Position numbers and translations under genes: made by a program
The notes under the pieces: model-generated
Database searches by the model: none
Seen by the model: the letters and a program-made list of their open reading frames with translations, nothing else
Told to the model about the DNA's origin: nothing
Shown: positions 51,262 through 60,793 of the stretch, piece by piece
Layout: each line of letters starts with the position of its first letter
Numbering within the stretch: position 1 is the first letter of the stretch
Assembly: GCF_023333585.1 (NCBI RefSeq)
Contig: NZ_JAIQZN010000002.1
Coordinates: 1-64,000 of the forward strand
Direction of reading: 5' to 3'
Length of the DNA stretch: 64,000 bases
Origin: Argonema antarcticum A004/B2
Lineage (GTDB): Bacteria; Cyanobacteriota; Cyanobacteriia; Cyanobacteriales; Aerosakkonemataceae

Positions 51262-51981
51262 TGTTTTTCCTTCGTTTGAATATTTTTATTTAACCTGATT
51301 ATGAGTATATGAGCTTTGTAGCGTTCCTAAAAATATCAACGAATTTCCAGACTATTTTAAGCGAGTTAGGAAAATTGCATCCGCTCAAAGGTAGCGGGTG
51401 AAACAAGTTAGGCTATCCGCCTTATCCCCAGATCCTAAGTGAGTATAGCTGTGGGTCAAGAAGAGCGGCTTTCATATTTGTAAATAAATGTTACACAAAG
51501 TTTATTAAAGAATGTTGCAGATCGTTGATTTAGTTGTTAAGGTGTGCATATAGCTATGCTTCTGGTAAACGCTCGTATCTAGGAGACGTGCCATCCATGC
51601 TCTGCATCAATGTTGGTTTTTGGCAGATTTTCTGATTCCAGAATTGCCAGAAAGATATCTCTCTGACGGCTCTACATTCACCTGACTGGAAGACGACTGA
51701 GAAATATCTTTGCTGCTGGTTTGACGGCGCTGAGGACTACTTGATTTCGTTACCTTCAGTAGGCTCGGTGCCATCAATTTTTTACCAAATTCTCACGGCA
51801 AACATTTCTTAGATGCGTCTACCAAAGTGTTGTTTCCCTGCAATATGTCTGAGAAATGTCTGAAATTTCAAGCAACTATTAGGAGTCACAGTTCGTCTGA
51901 TTAACTGCCGAGTATATTGCTGCAAAATTTTAAAACTCGGTGGTTGAAAGTGGTGTGACACCTCAAATTAGGAGGTTTTTT
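51262..51981. other. Long intergenic region
   Basis: About 720 bp between divergent genes with no ORF I can support. Several segments (51550-51800) look like old coding sequence or a folded RNA, but no family emerged. TAGGAGGT at about 51970 is the ribosome binding site of the following gene. Confidence 0.5.
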
Positions 51982-52791
51982 ATGAACGTAGAAGGAAAAA
52001 CGGCTCTAATTACTGGAGCCTCGCGTGGAATTGGACGAGCGATCGCAGTAGAATTAGCGCAACAAGGAGCGAAACGCTTGTTATTGGTAGCACGCGATCG
52101 GCAGCGGTTAGCGGAAGTTGCTGCCGAAATCGAGGCTTATGGCACAGAAACCGTGATTTTGGCGTTAGATTTATCTCAAATGGTAGAGGTGAATATTGCG
52201 ATCGCCCAAGCTTGGCGCGATTACGGGCCAATTCATCTGCTTGTTAATTGTGCAGGAGTTGCACATCAATCGCCTTTCTTGAAGTCTCCATTGCCAAATG
52301 TACAACAAGAAATAACCATTAATTTAATGGGAATGTACACCATGACTCGTCTAGTGGCGCGACGTATGGCAACACAAAGAGAAGGCACAATTGTTAACGT
52401 TTCTAGCTTGATGGGTAAGATTGCCGCACCGACAATGGCGACTTATTCAGCTACCAAGTTTGCCATAGTGGGATTCACCCAAGCTTTGCGCGGCGAACTA
52501 GCTGAACACAATATCAAAGTGATAGCTTTGCTGCCATCTTTAACGGATACTGACATGGTGCGAGAATTGCAGTGGTTTCGATGGGTGGTGCCTGTAACTC
52601 CCCAGAAAGTGGCTAAGGCACTGATCGACGGGTTGCAAAACGAATCGCAGGAAATTTTAGTCGGATGGCAAAGTCATTTAGCCGTGTGGGGTCAGCGGAT
52701 TGCACCTTGGCTAATCGATAGAGTTTTGCTCATGGCTGCCCCCTTGGACAAAGATAAACGAAAACGCTATCGACGATTGAAGGAGGCTTGA
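51982..52791 (+). CDS. Short-chain dehydrogenase/reductase
   Basis: A 269-aa classical SDR starting MNVEGKTALITGASRGIGRA, with a perfect AGGAGG at 51971-51976. The Rossmann glycine motif is TGASRGIG, NAG is in LLVNCAGVA, and the catalytic Ser-Tyr-Lys is in VNVSSLMGKIAAPTMATYSATKFAIVGF. The C-terminus is basic (DKDKRKRYRRLKEA) with a hydrophobic segment before it, hinting at membrane association. Substrate unknown. A perfect palindrome follows the stop. Confidence 0.9.
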   Translation: MNVEGKTALITGASRGIGRAIAVELAQQGAKRLLLVARDRQRLAEVAAEIEAYGTETVILALDLSQMVEVNIAIAQAWRDYGPIHLLVNCAGVAHQSPFLKSPLPNVQQEITINLMGMYTMTRLVARRMATQREGTIVNVSSLMGKIAAPTMATYSATKFAIVGFTQALRGELAEHNIKVIALLPSLTDTDMVRELQWFRWVVPVTPQKVAKALIDGLQNESQEILVGWQSHLAVWGQRIAPWLIDRVLLMAAPLDKDKRKRYRRLKEA

Positions 52792-52798
52792 ACCCCAC

Positions 52799-52824
52799 CC
52801 CCCAACCCGTTGACGGGTTGGGGG
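52799..52824. repeat. Palindromic hairpin after the SDR gene
   Basis: Perfect 12-bp stem CCCCCAACCCGT / ACGGGTTGGGGG around TG. It is a dispersed repeat that may terminate the SDR transcript, though no U-run follows. Confidence 0.75.
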
Positions 52825-53680
52825 CTATAGATTAGGTTTCGGTTTTCTGGGTTCATAATTGGAGTTTGGTATCTTACAATACATTAGCATCCCATCTCTG
52901 TAAGAACCAGAAATAACCTAAAATAAAACTAATTAATCCCACCGAAGAAAATTCGTGGGATTAATTGCCGCGATCGGGAAATATGTTGGTTGCTGCTAGC
53001 GACGCTGACAGAACGATTAGGCTATGTTAGTGCTAAAGTCAAGTTTTTGCCTACCACCATCTTATATCAATAGCAGCTTTCAAAACTCTTTCAACACAGC
53101 CAACTGTATACGTCATTTTTCGTGCCCTAAGTATATATGCTTAGTAATTATGTACAAAAATTCGATGATTTTTCTGCTCTTTTTTTTAGTGCTGCAAGCA
53201 GCTGGGGTTTAACTTCTCTAGCCCATCTGTCAAAGTTAAAACTGTCGTTATTGTCACTAGCTGATGGCTTAACGGACTTTTGGACTGCGGTATTCATTTC
53301 AGTTTTTCCTTTAACTATATATATGTAGCTTCTGTTAATTTTAGATTACTTGTCATATATCTTAAGGCGTAATATTGACATTTTATGCACTAACTGCAAT
53401 AACATCATGCATAATATCAATATTTACAATTATTGGTTATCATTTAGTTAATCTTTGATTAAAAACATTGATAGTTTGTGACGTTGCTGAGATTAATTTA
53501 CACCAAATATGCTTTAATAAAGCTCTTGCTATCAACGCCGAAACCTTTACTCAAAGAGGATTTGGTAAATCTGTATGGGTCTGTCATAACCGGATTTTCT
53601 ATTACATACACCCATATAAAGCGATCGCATTCCCCGTAGAGTTGCAGACTTGCTACTACTGCAACTCTTTTGAGATCTTC
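52825..53680. other. Gene-poor region before map
   Basis: About 860 bp with no recognisable gene. Short frames at 53137-53328 and 53468-53650 show no family and have weak codon signal. AT-rich pieces (53330-53470) and a HIP1 site (about 53620) are present. Confidence 0.5.
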
Positions 53681-54442
53681 TCAGGGTTGGGTGAGGATCT
53701 CCACCCCCGCCTCAGTCACAGCCACAGTATGCTCAAACTGGGCAGAGAGCTTTCTATCCTTAGTGACAGCAGTCCACCCATCTTTCAGGATTTCCACCTC
53801 CCATGTGCCCTCATTAATCATCGGTTCAATAGTAAAAACCATCCACGGCTTTAGACGCATCCCCGTGCCTCGCTTACCGTAGTGAAGGACTTCAGGGGCA
53901 GTGTGAAAAACGCGGTGGACACCATGTCCCGCAAAATTCCGCACTACTGAAAAGCCTTCCGACTCAGCGTATTCCTGAATAGCAGCACCAATGTCGCCGA
54001 TCCGTGCCCCCGGCTTGACCTCTGCAATACCCCGCATCAGGCACTCTAAGGTCACCTCGACCAGCTTTTTCGCCTTGGGTGAAGGCGTACCGACGAGAAA
54101 AGTCTTAGAAGTATCGCCGTGATAACCATCAACAAGAGGCGTCACATCAATATTAATGATGTCCCCCTCTTTAAGAATCTGCTTAGCATTAGGAATGCCG
54201 TGGCACACCACTTCGTTGATGCTGGTGCAGATAGATTTGGGAAATCCTTTATAGCCAAGCGGAGCGCTCTTGGCCCCACGAGCCTTAGTCCAGCGTTCCG
54301 CCTCGTCGTTGATTTCCAGGGTGCTTACCCCCGGTTCGATCATCGGTTCCAGATGGAGGAGAAGTTCGGCAGCCAAGCGCCCAGCTTGACGCATTTTGTC
54401 CAACTCCCGGCCCGATAAAAGCTCGACCATATCGCGTTTCAT
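53681..54442 (-). CDS. map: Methionine aminopeptidase, type I
   Basis: Removes the initiator Met from nascent proteins; dinuclear metal enzyme. A 253-aa protein; metal ligands are visible in NIDVTPLVDGYHGDTSKTFL (two Asp), NFAGHGVHRVFHTAPEVLHY (His), FTIEPMINEG (Glu) and QFEHTVAVTEAGVEILT (final Glu). SICTSINEVVCHGIPNAKQI is the substrate-pocket segment. Start MKRDMVELLSGRELDKMRQA; an ATG at residue 5 is also possible. The gene follows the exopolysaccharide genes on the same strand but is functionally separate. Confidence 0.95.
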   Translation of the reverse strand: MKRDMVELLSGRELDKMRQAGRLAAELLLHLEPMIEPGVSTLEINDEAERWTKARGAKSAPLGYKGFPKSICTSINEVVCHGIPNAKQILKEGDIINIDVTPLVDGYHGDTSKTFLVGTPSPKAKKLVEVTLECLMRGIAEVKPGARIGDIGAAIQEYAESEGFSVVRNFAGHGVHRVFHTAPEVLHYGKRGTGMRLKPWMVFTIEPMINEGTWEVEILKDGWTAVTKDRKLSAQFEHTVAVTEAGVEILTQP

Positions 54443-54481
54443 GCTGTTTTATTTTGTTCCTTTCTTTGTATTCTAGAATGC

Positions 54482-56692
54482 TTAATGTCGCTGATAAGCC
54501 TTATAAACTTTAGTCTTGTAACCTTTAACGCCATTAGCAACCACACCCAAGACAGCAGCGCCAGCAATATTTAATCCATCTAATGCCTTGATTGCCATGA
54601 AACGATCGGTCTTCTCCAGTCCCACAACCATTACAAGCCCATCTGTATAGGCAGCTAAAAGGTTGGCGTCCGCCAGACCCACCAGTGGCGGCGCGTCATA
54701 AATAACTATGTCGAAAAAGGCTTGAAATTGCTCCATCAGATGTCGCATCTTTTCAGAGGAAAGCTGCTTGATTGGGTCTGGCGGTATTGAACCAGCGGTG
54801 AGGACGAAGAGATTTTCATGGTCGGGCGATCGCTGAATCACCTCATTCAATCCTATGTCTGTGGAAATAACTTCGCTGAGTCCCCGCACGTTCGGTAAGC
54901 CCAACTTTTGATGAATCTTGGGGCGGCGCAGATCGGCGTCTACCAACAATACCCGCTGACCGATCGCAGCTGCTGTCTGCGCCAGGTATACCGCAATTGT
55001 AGATTTACCATCTCCTGGTGTAGCGGAGCCTATCACCAAAGATTGGATCGGTTTATCAGGGCTCAGCAAGCGGATATTGGTATACAGAGAGCGGAATGCT
55101 TCTACGATCGGAGAATCAATATACCGCCCTTCGCGATCGCCATTACCAATGGCAAGATAGCGGCTTGCACGTTGAGTCAAACTGGCTACAGCTGCTACAA
55201 CAGCCAGTTGCTTAGGTTTATTTGCCAATTTCCGCACTTCCCTGGCGAAAGGAATCACCGCTAGCAGAGGCAGTTTAGTTTCCTCTTCAACATCATCGGG
55301 GGTATAGAAGACATTGTTGAGAATTTCCACTAAAACAGCAGCCCCTATGCCCAAAGCTAAGCCCATAATCGCGATTAAAATTATATTTTTCCGACTGAGG
55401 GGCTCTCTTTTAGGTTGTTGGGGAGGCGTAATTAATTGCCAAGGTACTTCCTGTTGAGCCGCATCTATTCTCAATGCGTCTCGCTTGGATGCAAGCTGAG
55501 TGAAAGAATCAGTAGCAACCTGTAACTCCCGCGTCAGGTCAGCGTACTGACGAGCTGCTGCTGGATATTGGTTAATTCGTCGATCTAAAAGATTTTCAGC
55601 TTGGCTAATAATTAGCTGTGTCGCCTCTAGTCCCTGGATTTTGCCCTTCAACTTTTGCAGAACACTCACAGCTTCTCTGCGCGATCGGGCCAGCAAAATA
55701 TTTTCTTGCTCCCGAAGTTCCTGTACACTGTCGCTGTCTTCTTGAAATTGAGCTGACGCTTGGGCGATTTGATTCTCTAACTCATGGATTTGTTTTAATA
55801 AAGTTCCATAAGTTTGAACTTCATTACTTAAAACAGCAGTGAGATTTCCTGTATCGAAAAATTTTTGTAAGGTCGCGTATAATACTCTGTTCTGAACCAG
55901 CTTTTCTTGGATTTCTACTCGCTTGGTCTTAATATCCAGAGCCTCTTCAGATAACGACCTGCTCTCAACTTCTGGATTTGTCAATTTGTACTGCTTCCGC
56001 ATATCTTGCAGTTGTCCTTGCAGTGTATCGACTCGTTGCTGTAGCGCTGGAATCTGCTGCTCAATAAAATTTATGCCATTGCGAATATTTGTTTGCCGCT
56101 CCTCCAGACTGTACTTGAGATAGCCTTGAGCAACTTGTTCCAATATAAACCGAACTTTATCAGCATTTTTATCTTTGTAACTTATTTCTAAAATCCTAGT
56201 ACCTTCCGCTTCTTTCATAATCCGTTCGATAGTTAATGCGCCCACAATTTGGCTCGATAGCTCGTCAGGATATTTGGTTTTTATTTGTTCTACGATTGGC
56301 GTCATTATTTTTGGACTTTGCAAAACCCGTATCTGAGATTCGTAATCTAACCCCGAATCTGTTCTTGAATTAGTTTGCCCCAGAGTTTTAGTCACTACAG
56401 ATAGCAATTTATTTTCAGCGATCGTCACGGGTTCGACTAACAGATGAAACTTTCCTTGATAAGTTGGCGGTCGCTTCCAGAGCAAAAACCCTATTCCAAC
56501 AGTCGTTACAATTGTTACTCCAACAATTAACATCGCTCTTCGCTGTGCAGCTGCAAAAAGCCTATTTAACTCTTTGACAACTTTATCTTCATCACTTAAT
56601 TCTGACTGGCCTGCGTAGACTTGAGGCAATGATTGAAAATGCTTGCTATTACGATTTGACGAAGACGACTGGGAATATTGGTTCGTATCCAT
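54482..56692 (-). CDS. Polysaccharide co-polymerase with BY-kinase domain (Wzz/Wzc type)
   Basis: A 736-aa inner-membrane protein that controls chain length and export of surface polysaccharide. The N-terminal Wzz domain starts about residue 40, with the first helix MLIVGVTIVTTVGIGFLLW and a second NIILIAIMGLALGIGAAVLV near residue 433; the long segment between is coiled coil. The C-terminal BY-kinase has Walker A GSATPGDGKSTIAVYLAQTA, Walker A' VLLVDADLRRPKIHQKLGLP and Walker B FDIVIYDAPPLVGLADANLL. The C-terminal Tyr cluster is short (GYKTKVYKAYQRH). It lies just downstream of the OPX gene on the same strand, forming an export pair. Confidence 0.92.
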   Translation of the reverse strand: MDTNQYSQSSSSNRNSKHFQSLPQVYAGQSELSDEDKVVKELNRLFAAAQRRAMLIVGVTIVTTVGIGFLLWKRPPTYQGKFHLLVEPVTIAENKLLSVVTKTLGQTNSRTDSGLDYESQIRVLQSPKIMTPIVEQIKTKYPDELSSQIVGALTIERIMKEAEGTRILEISYKDKNADKVRFILEQVAQGYLKYSLEERQTNIRNGINFIEQQIPALQQRVDTLQGQLQDMRKQYKLTNPEVESRSLSEEALDIKTKRVEIQEKLVQNRVLYATLQKFFDTGNLTAVLSNEVQTYGTLLKQIHELENQIAQASAQFQEDSDSVQELREQENILLARSRREAVSVLQKLKGKIQGLEATQLIISQAENLLDRRINQYPAAARQYADLTRELQVATDSFTQLASKRDALRIDAAQQEVPWQLITPPQQPKREPLSRKNIILIAIMGLALGIGAAVLVEILNNVFYTPDDVEEETKLPLLAVIPFAREVRKLANKPKQLAVVAAVASLTQRASRYLAIGNGDREGRYIDSPIVEAFRSLYTNIRLLSPDKPIQSLVIGSATPGDGKSTIAVYLAQTAAAIGQRVLLVDADLRRPKIHQKLGLPNVRGLSEVISTDIGLNEVIQRSPDHENLFVLTAGSIPPDPIKQLSSEKMRHLMEQFQAFFDIVIYDAPPLVGLADANLLAAYTDGLVMVVGLEKTDRFMAIKALDGLNIAGAAVLGVVANGVKGYKTKVYKAYQRH

Positions 56693-56752
56693 TTTGCACC
56701 TTTATATTTTGACCTGTAATTTTACACCGTAAAAAATCTTCTACTTCCTTTA

Positions 56753-59275
56753 TTATCTGAAAATTTGCAAAAAATCGAAAATTCTGAACAACGACAATCC
56801 CGATCCTAATGGAAGGTCTAAGGTGTCCGTGACTCTGGCAAGTCCAGAACGGCCTATAACAATGATGTCGTTATCGCGCAACAAAGGATTTGTTTGTTCG
56901 TTAATTCCTTCATTGAAGTTAATAGACACTGTTCGTTTAGTAACAGTCCCGTTTGGATTAAGGCGAATCAATTCCACAGAATTCCTCTTAGCTCGACTCC
57001 TGTTAAATCCCCCAGCAACCAGCACAGCTTGATTCAAAGTTGTATCGGGTGACACCTCTATTCTGCCAGGTCTAACAACTTCTCCCACTACGCTAACTTG
57101 AATAGTAGTGGGAGAAAAACTAGATGCAGCTAATTGAGATACTTCTGCCGGGTTGAGATCGGTAGCAGTAGGGATAAAAATTGTATCTCCATCTTGCAAA
57201 ATTAAGTCTTGAGTGAAAGTGCCTGCTTGCAAGAATTGCCATAGATTTACATTAATACTTTGTTCAGTCCCTCCCCTAGAAGTTCGCCGTAGCTCGATGT
57301 TGCGAAGATCGGCCAAGGTTGTAATTCCTCCAGCCCGCTCGATCGCTCTTGTTAGAGTTGGCAGTCCACCTGTTTTTCTATCAAACTCTGCCGTAATTCC
57401 TCCAATTATCGCGTAAACCCCCGGACGATTTACTTCGCCGACTACCGCCACTGTACGGGGTGTATTTATATCTGTGGCAAAGTTAACAGATGCTAATAGA
57501 TTCGCTTCGACGGGGTTAAATTCCGTAGCAGTAGGGATAAAAATAGTGTCTCCCTCTTGGACGATTAAATCTTGGCTAGCATCGCCCGTTTGTAAGTATT
57601 CCCAGAGGTTGACATTAAAGACTTGTTCTCCACCTGCTTTGGTGGTTCTGCGTACCTGAATGCGGCGAATATCGGATGTTGGCCTAATTCCTCCAGCCAG
57701 CTGAATCGCTCGCGTTACCGTCGGTCTTCCGCCCACGTTTCTATCCGGTACTGTGTTCCCTCCAACCAGCACGTAGGAACCCGGACTGGTAACTTCACCC
57801 ACCACTATAACCGTGCGGGGTTTAGTTAGATCTGTTGCCAAACTAACAGTTGCTAACTGGTTTGCTTGTGCAGAGGTGATATTAGTTAGAGTGGGAATAA
57901 AAATACTATCTCCCTCTTGCACGATTAAATCTTGATTGGAATTCCCTGTTTGGAAAAATTGCAACAGATCCAGATTAAAGATTTGCTCTCCACCTGCTTT
58001 AGTAAGTCGGCGTACCTGAACGCGGCGAAGATCCGATGCTGATGTAGTTCCCCCAGCTAATTGAATCGCTCGCGTCACCGTGGGAAACCCACCAATGTTT
58101 CTGTCTGGAATTGTGTTGCCTCCTACCAGGACGTAGGAGCCTGGATTAGTAATTTCTCCCAGTACTGTAACAGTTCGCGGTTTAGCTATATCTGTCGCCA
58201 AACTAACAGTTGCTAGCTGGTTTGCTTGTGCGGGGGTCATATTAGTTAGGGTGGGAATAAAAATACTATCTCCCTCTTGCACGATTAAGTCTTGGCTGGA
58301 GTCACCTGTTTGCAACAATTGCCACAAGTTCACATTAAATAGTTGCTCTCCACCTGCTTTAGTGCGTCGGCGTACCTGCACCCGCCGAAGATCTGATGCT
58401 GAGGTAGTTCCCCCAGCTAGCTGTATGGATCGAGTCACGGTCGGTCTTCCACCGACGTTGCGATCGGGTATGGTGTTCCCTCCAACCAAAACGTAGGAAC
58501 CTGGATTAGTGACTTCCCCTGACACTGTAACCGTGCGCGGTTTAGTTAGATCTGTCGCCACACTGGCAGTTGCTAACTGATTTGCTTGTGCGGAGGTGAG
58601 ATTGGTTGCTGTGGGGATAAAAATTGTATCTCCATCCCGCAAAGTGATGTCTTGACCCGAAGTACCTGCCTGCAAAAATGATTGTAGATTGACATTGATT
58701 ACTTGGGAACCCGATCTTTGCTGTCGGCGAACCTGAATCCTACGGAGGTCGGCAGATGGGGTAGTTCCTTCGGCCTGCTGAATGACTTGGGTTATGGTTG
58801 GATATCGTATGCCGGTTTCTCTACCGATTACGGGTATTGTATAAGAGCCGGGGCGATTGACCTCTCCTGAGATGGCAATGATTACGGGACGAGGTTCTAG
58901 CAGCCTCACTCCGATTTGGGGACGTTTGAGAATGCGACCGTAGGCAGCGTTAATGGCATTAGTAGCCTGTTGCATTGTCAGTCCCCCGATCGATAGGCTG
59001 CCAACCAGAGGCAAGGATAGGGAACCACCAGCAGGAATCACGTACTCACCGCTGTATTGGGGTAGCTTGGCGTTGTCGATGCGGATGCGATCGCCTCCTC
59101 CCAATATGTAACCATCTTCCTGACTCGCAGGCTCTAGCGATCGCGCAGGTCCTGTAGTTCCGGGTCGCTGCGCCTGAGTCGGAAGCACAAAAGAAATCGC
59201 GATCGCACCACACAGCATCGTACTTACAACCGATCTACCCATTTTTCTAGCAGTACCGCTATAGGACATACACAA
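56753..59275 (-). CDS. Polysaccharide export protein (Wza/OPX family) with several SLBB domains
   Basis: An 840-aa outer-membrane or periplasmic export protein. A signal peptide (MLCGAIAISFVLPTQAQ) is followed by the PES domain (DGYILGGGDRIRIDNAKLPQ, QIGVRLLEPRPV). Then come about six SLBB units, recognised by VSGEVTNPGSYVLVGG-type starts at about residues 133, 245, 365, 485, 605 and 715; four are near copies of one 120-residue unit with NTIPDRNVGGRPTVTR and LIVQEGDSIFIPT. Classical Wza has two or three. The protein probably forms a longer periplasmic tube (inference). The start is uncertain among three in-frame Met codons. It pairs with the BY-kinase gene. Confidence 0.88.
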   Translation of the reverse strand: MCMSYSGTARKMGRSVVSTMLCGAIAISFVLPTQAQRPGTTGPARSLEPASQEDGYILGGGDRIRIDNAKLPQYSGEYVIPAGGSLSLPLVGSLSIGGLTMQQATNAINAAYGRILKRPQIGVRLLEPRPVIIAISGEVNRPGSYTIPVIGRETGIRYPTITQVIQQAEGTTPSADLRRIQVRRQQRSGSQVINVNLQSFLQAGTSGQDITLRDGDTIFIPTATNLTSAQANQLATASVATDLTKPRTVTVSGEVTNPGSYVLVGGNTIPDRNVGGRPTVTRSIQLAGGTTSASDLRRVQVRRRTKAGGEQLFNVNLWQLLQTGDSSQDLIVQEGDSIFIPTLTNMTPAQANQLATVSLATDIAKPRTVTVLGEITNPGSYVLVGGNTIPDRNIGGFPTVTRAIQLAGGTTSASDLRRVQVRRLTKAGGEQIFNLDLLQFFQTGNSNQDLIVQEGDSIFIPTLTNITSAQANQLATVSLATDLTKPRTVIVVGEVTSPGSYVLVGGNTVPDRNVGGRPTVTRAIQLAGGIRPTSDIRRIQVRRTTKAGGEQVFNVNLWEYLQTGDASQDLIVQEGDTIFIPTATEFNPVEANLLASVNFATDINTPRTVAVVGEVNRPGVYAIIGGITAEFDRKTGGLPTLTRAIERAGGITTLADLRNIELRRTSRGGTEQSINVNLWQFLQAGTFTQDLILQDGDTIFIPTATDLNPAEVSQLAASSFSPTTIQVSVVGEVVRPGRIEVSPDTTLNQAVLVAGGFNRSRAKRNSVELIRLNPNGTVTKRTVSINFNEGINEQTNPLLRDNDIIVIGRSGLARVTDTLDLPLGSGLSLFRIFDFLQIFR

Positions 59276-59468
59276 CTTTTTTTTTTATATTTTCCTCTTC
59301 ATTTATTAAACTTAACTCACGAAGGGATTGGTTGCTTCTGACCAGGCGTTGCAATAGGAAAGCAAAATCGGCAGGAAGCTTTCCCTGTCGTCGCACGGCT
59401 TACCTGTTACTTTCTTAATTGCCACTACGGTCGTGTATAGTGAAAATGTGTATTCCTATCGCGATCGG
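59276..59468. other. Divergent promoter region of the polysaccharide locus
   Basis: Separates the OPX gene from the first glycosyltransferase gene. No clear promoter consensus or gene seen; a GTG at 59433 opens the glycosyltransferase frame further upstream. Confidence 0.45.
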
Positions 59469-60752
59469 ATGAGTTTTAGTGGCAATTCGCTTCGCAACAA
59501 CTATGTCCTGGGGACAGACTGCGCCAACCCACCGCGTAAGCTGATGCTTTTTGATGTTGCTGTTGCCGGTCATCATGCAGGCTATATACGATACCTGGTT
59601 AGGCATTGGTGCGATCGCGAATTACCGGGACACTTGAATGTGGTTGTCTCACCCACATTTATGGTACAACATTCCGATGTTGTAAATATAGCTACTAGAT
59701 GCGATCGTAAAAACATCTATTTTATACCTATCTCCCCTGAAGAGGAAAATTCTCTTTGCTCTGACAATTTTCGCCGCGATCGCATCCGGCGGTGGTTTCA
59801 GGAGTGGCAATTGATTTGTAAGTATGCTAGCTCTTTAGAAGCTACTCACTGCTTGATTATGTACTTTGATTTTTTGAAATTCCCACTCGCTTTTGGAGCT
59901 ATACCGCCCTGTTCGGTTTCCGGTATTTATTTCCAACCCAAATTTCATTATAGCGAGTTGTCTAACTATGTGCCTTCCATAAAAGAGCTACTACAGCAGT
60001 GGCGCGATAAATTTATTTTGCTTCGCCTTGTCAGCAATCCACACCTAAAAATATTATTTTGTCTCGATCCTTTGGCAGTCAACCCTATCAATAAAATTAA
60101 TAGCCAGGTCAAAGCAGTCTATTTGCCAGATCCAGTGCAAATCCCTAATAACGCTGAATTCGATCTAGCCACATTCAAGGAAAATTTAGGAATTCATCCC
60201 GACCGACAAGTGTTTCTTTTATTTGGCTCGCTCAAAAGACGTAAAGGCATTCATCAGTTACTAGAAGCTATATTGATGTTGCAGCCTACTCTTTGCCAAA
60301 AACTTTGTCTGGTATTGTTGGGAGTACCGCACCCTATAGAAGAAAAATCAATAATAGAATCTCGAATTGCAGAAGTTTGTCAATCTCTACCAATTCAAAT
60401 AATCGGCAAGTATGATTTTATTTCTGAAGGAGATGTTTATAAATATTTTCTAATGGCAGATGTTGTCCTGGCGACCTACCAGCGACAGGTCGGTGCGAGT
60501 GGAATCTTATTATTAGCCGCCGCTGCCCGTAAACCTGTGCTTAGTTCAAATTATGGTTTAATTGGAGAGCAAGTTCAAAGATATGGCCTTGGTTTGACAG
60601 TTGATACAACTGTACCAGCCCAAATTGCCGATGGGTTAACTCAGTTACTACTCAAATCTCCAAGCTCTTTTTGTGATTTCACTAAAATGAAGTCTTTTGT
60701 AGAAGATAATTCTCCTGAAGAATTCGCCAGTATAATATTTCAGTATATATAG
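59469..60752 (+). CDS. Glycosyltransferase, GT4-like
   Basis: A GT-B glycosyltransferase (427 aa from the ATG at 59469; the frame opens at a GTG at 59433). The N-terminal Rossmann part is MLFDVAVAGHHAGYIRYLVR; the C-terminal nucleotide-sugar domain has VFLLFGSLKRRKGIHQLLEA, LCLVLLGVPHPIEEKSIIES, VLATYQRQVGASGILLLAAA and PVLSSNYGLIGEQVQRYGLG, typical of GT4. It should add a sugar to the exopolysaccharide repeat unit. First of four glycosyltransferase genes on the plus strand. Confidence 0.85.
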   Translation: MSFSGNSLRNNYVLGTDCANPPRKLMLFDVAVAGHHAGYIRYLVRHWCDRELPGHLNVVVSPTFMVQHSDVVNIATRCDRKNIYFIPISPEEENSLCSDNFRRDRIRRWFQEWQLICKYASSLEATHCLIMYFDFLKFPLAFGAIPPCSVSGIYFQPKFHYSELSNYVPSIKELLQQWRDKFILLRLVSNPHLKILFCLDPLAVNPINKINSQVKAVYLPDPVQIPNNAEFDLATFKENLGIHPDRQVFLLFGSLKRRKGIHQLLEAILMLQPTLCQKLCLVLLGVPHPIEEKSIIESRIAEVCQSLPIQIIGKYDFISEGDVYKYFLMADVVLATYQRQVGASGILLLAAAARKPVLSSNYGLIGEQVQRYGLGLTVDTTVPAQIADGLTQLLLKSPSSFCDFTKMKSFVEDNSPEEFASIIFQYI

Positions 60753-60793
60753 ATAAATTGTTTGACCTGCCAGTTTTTTGAACCATAAAAATA

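Noticed and set aside
53137-53328. 63-codon hydrophobic ORF before map
   Set aside because: No ribosome binding site or family; sequence looks non-coding.
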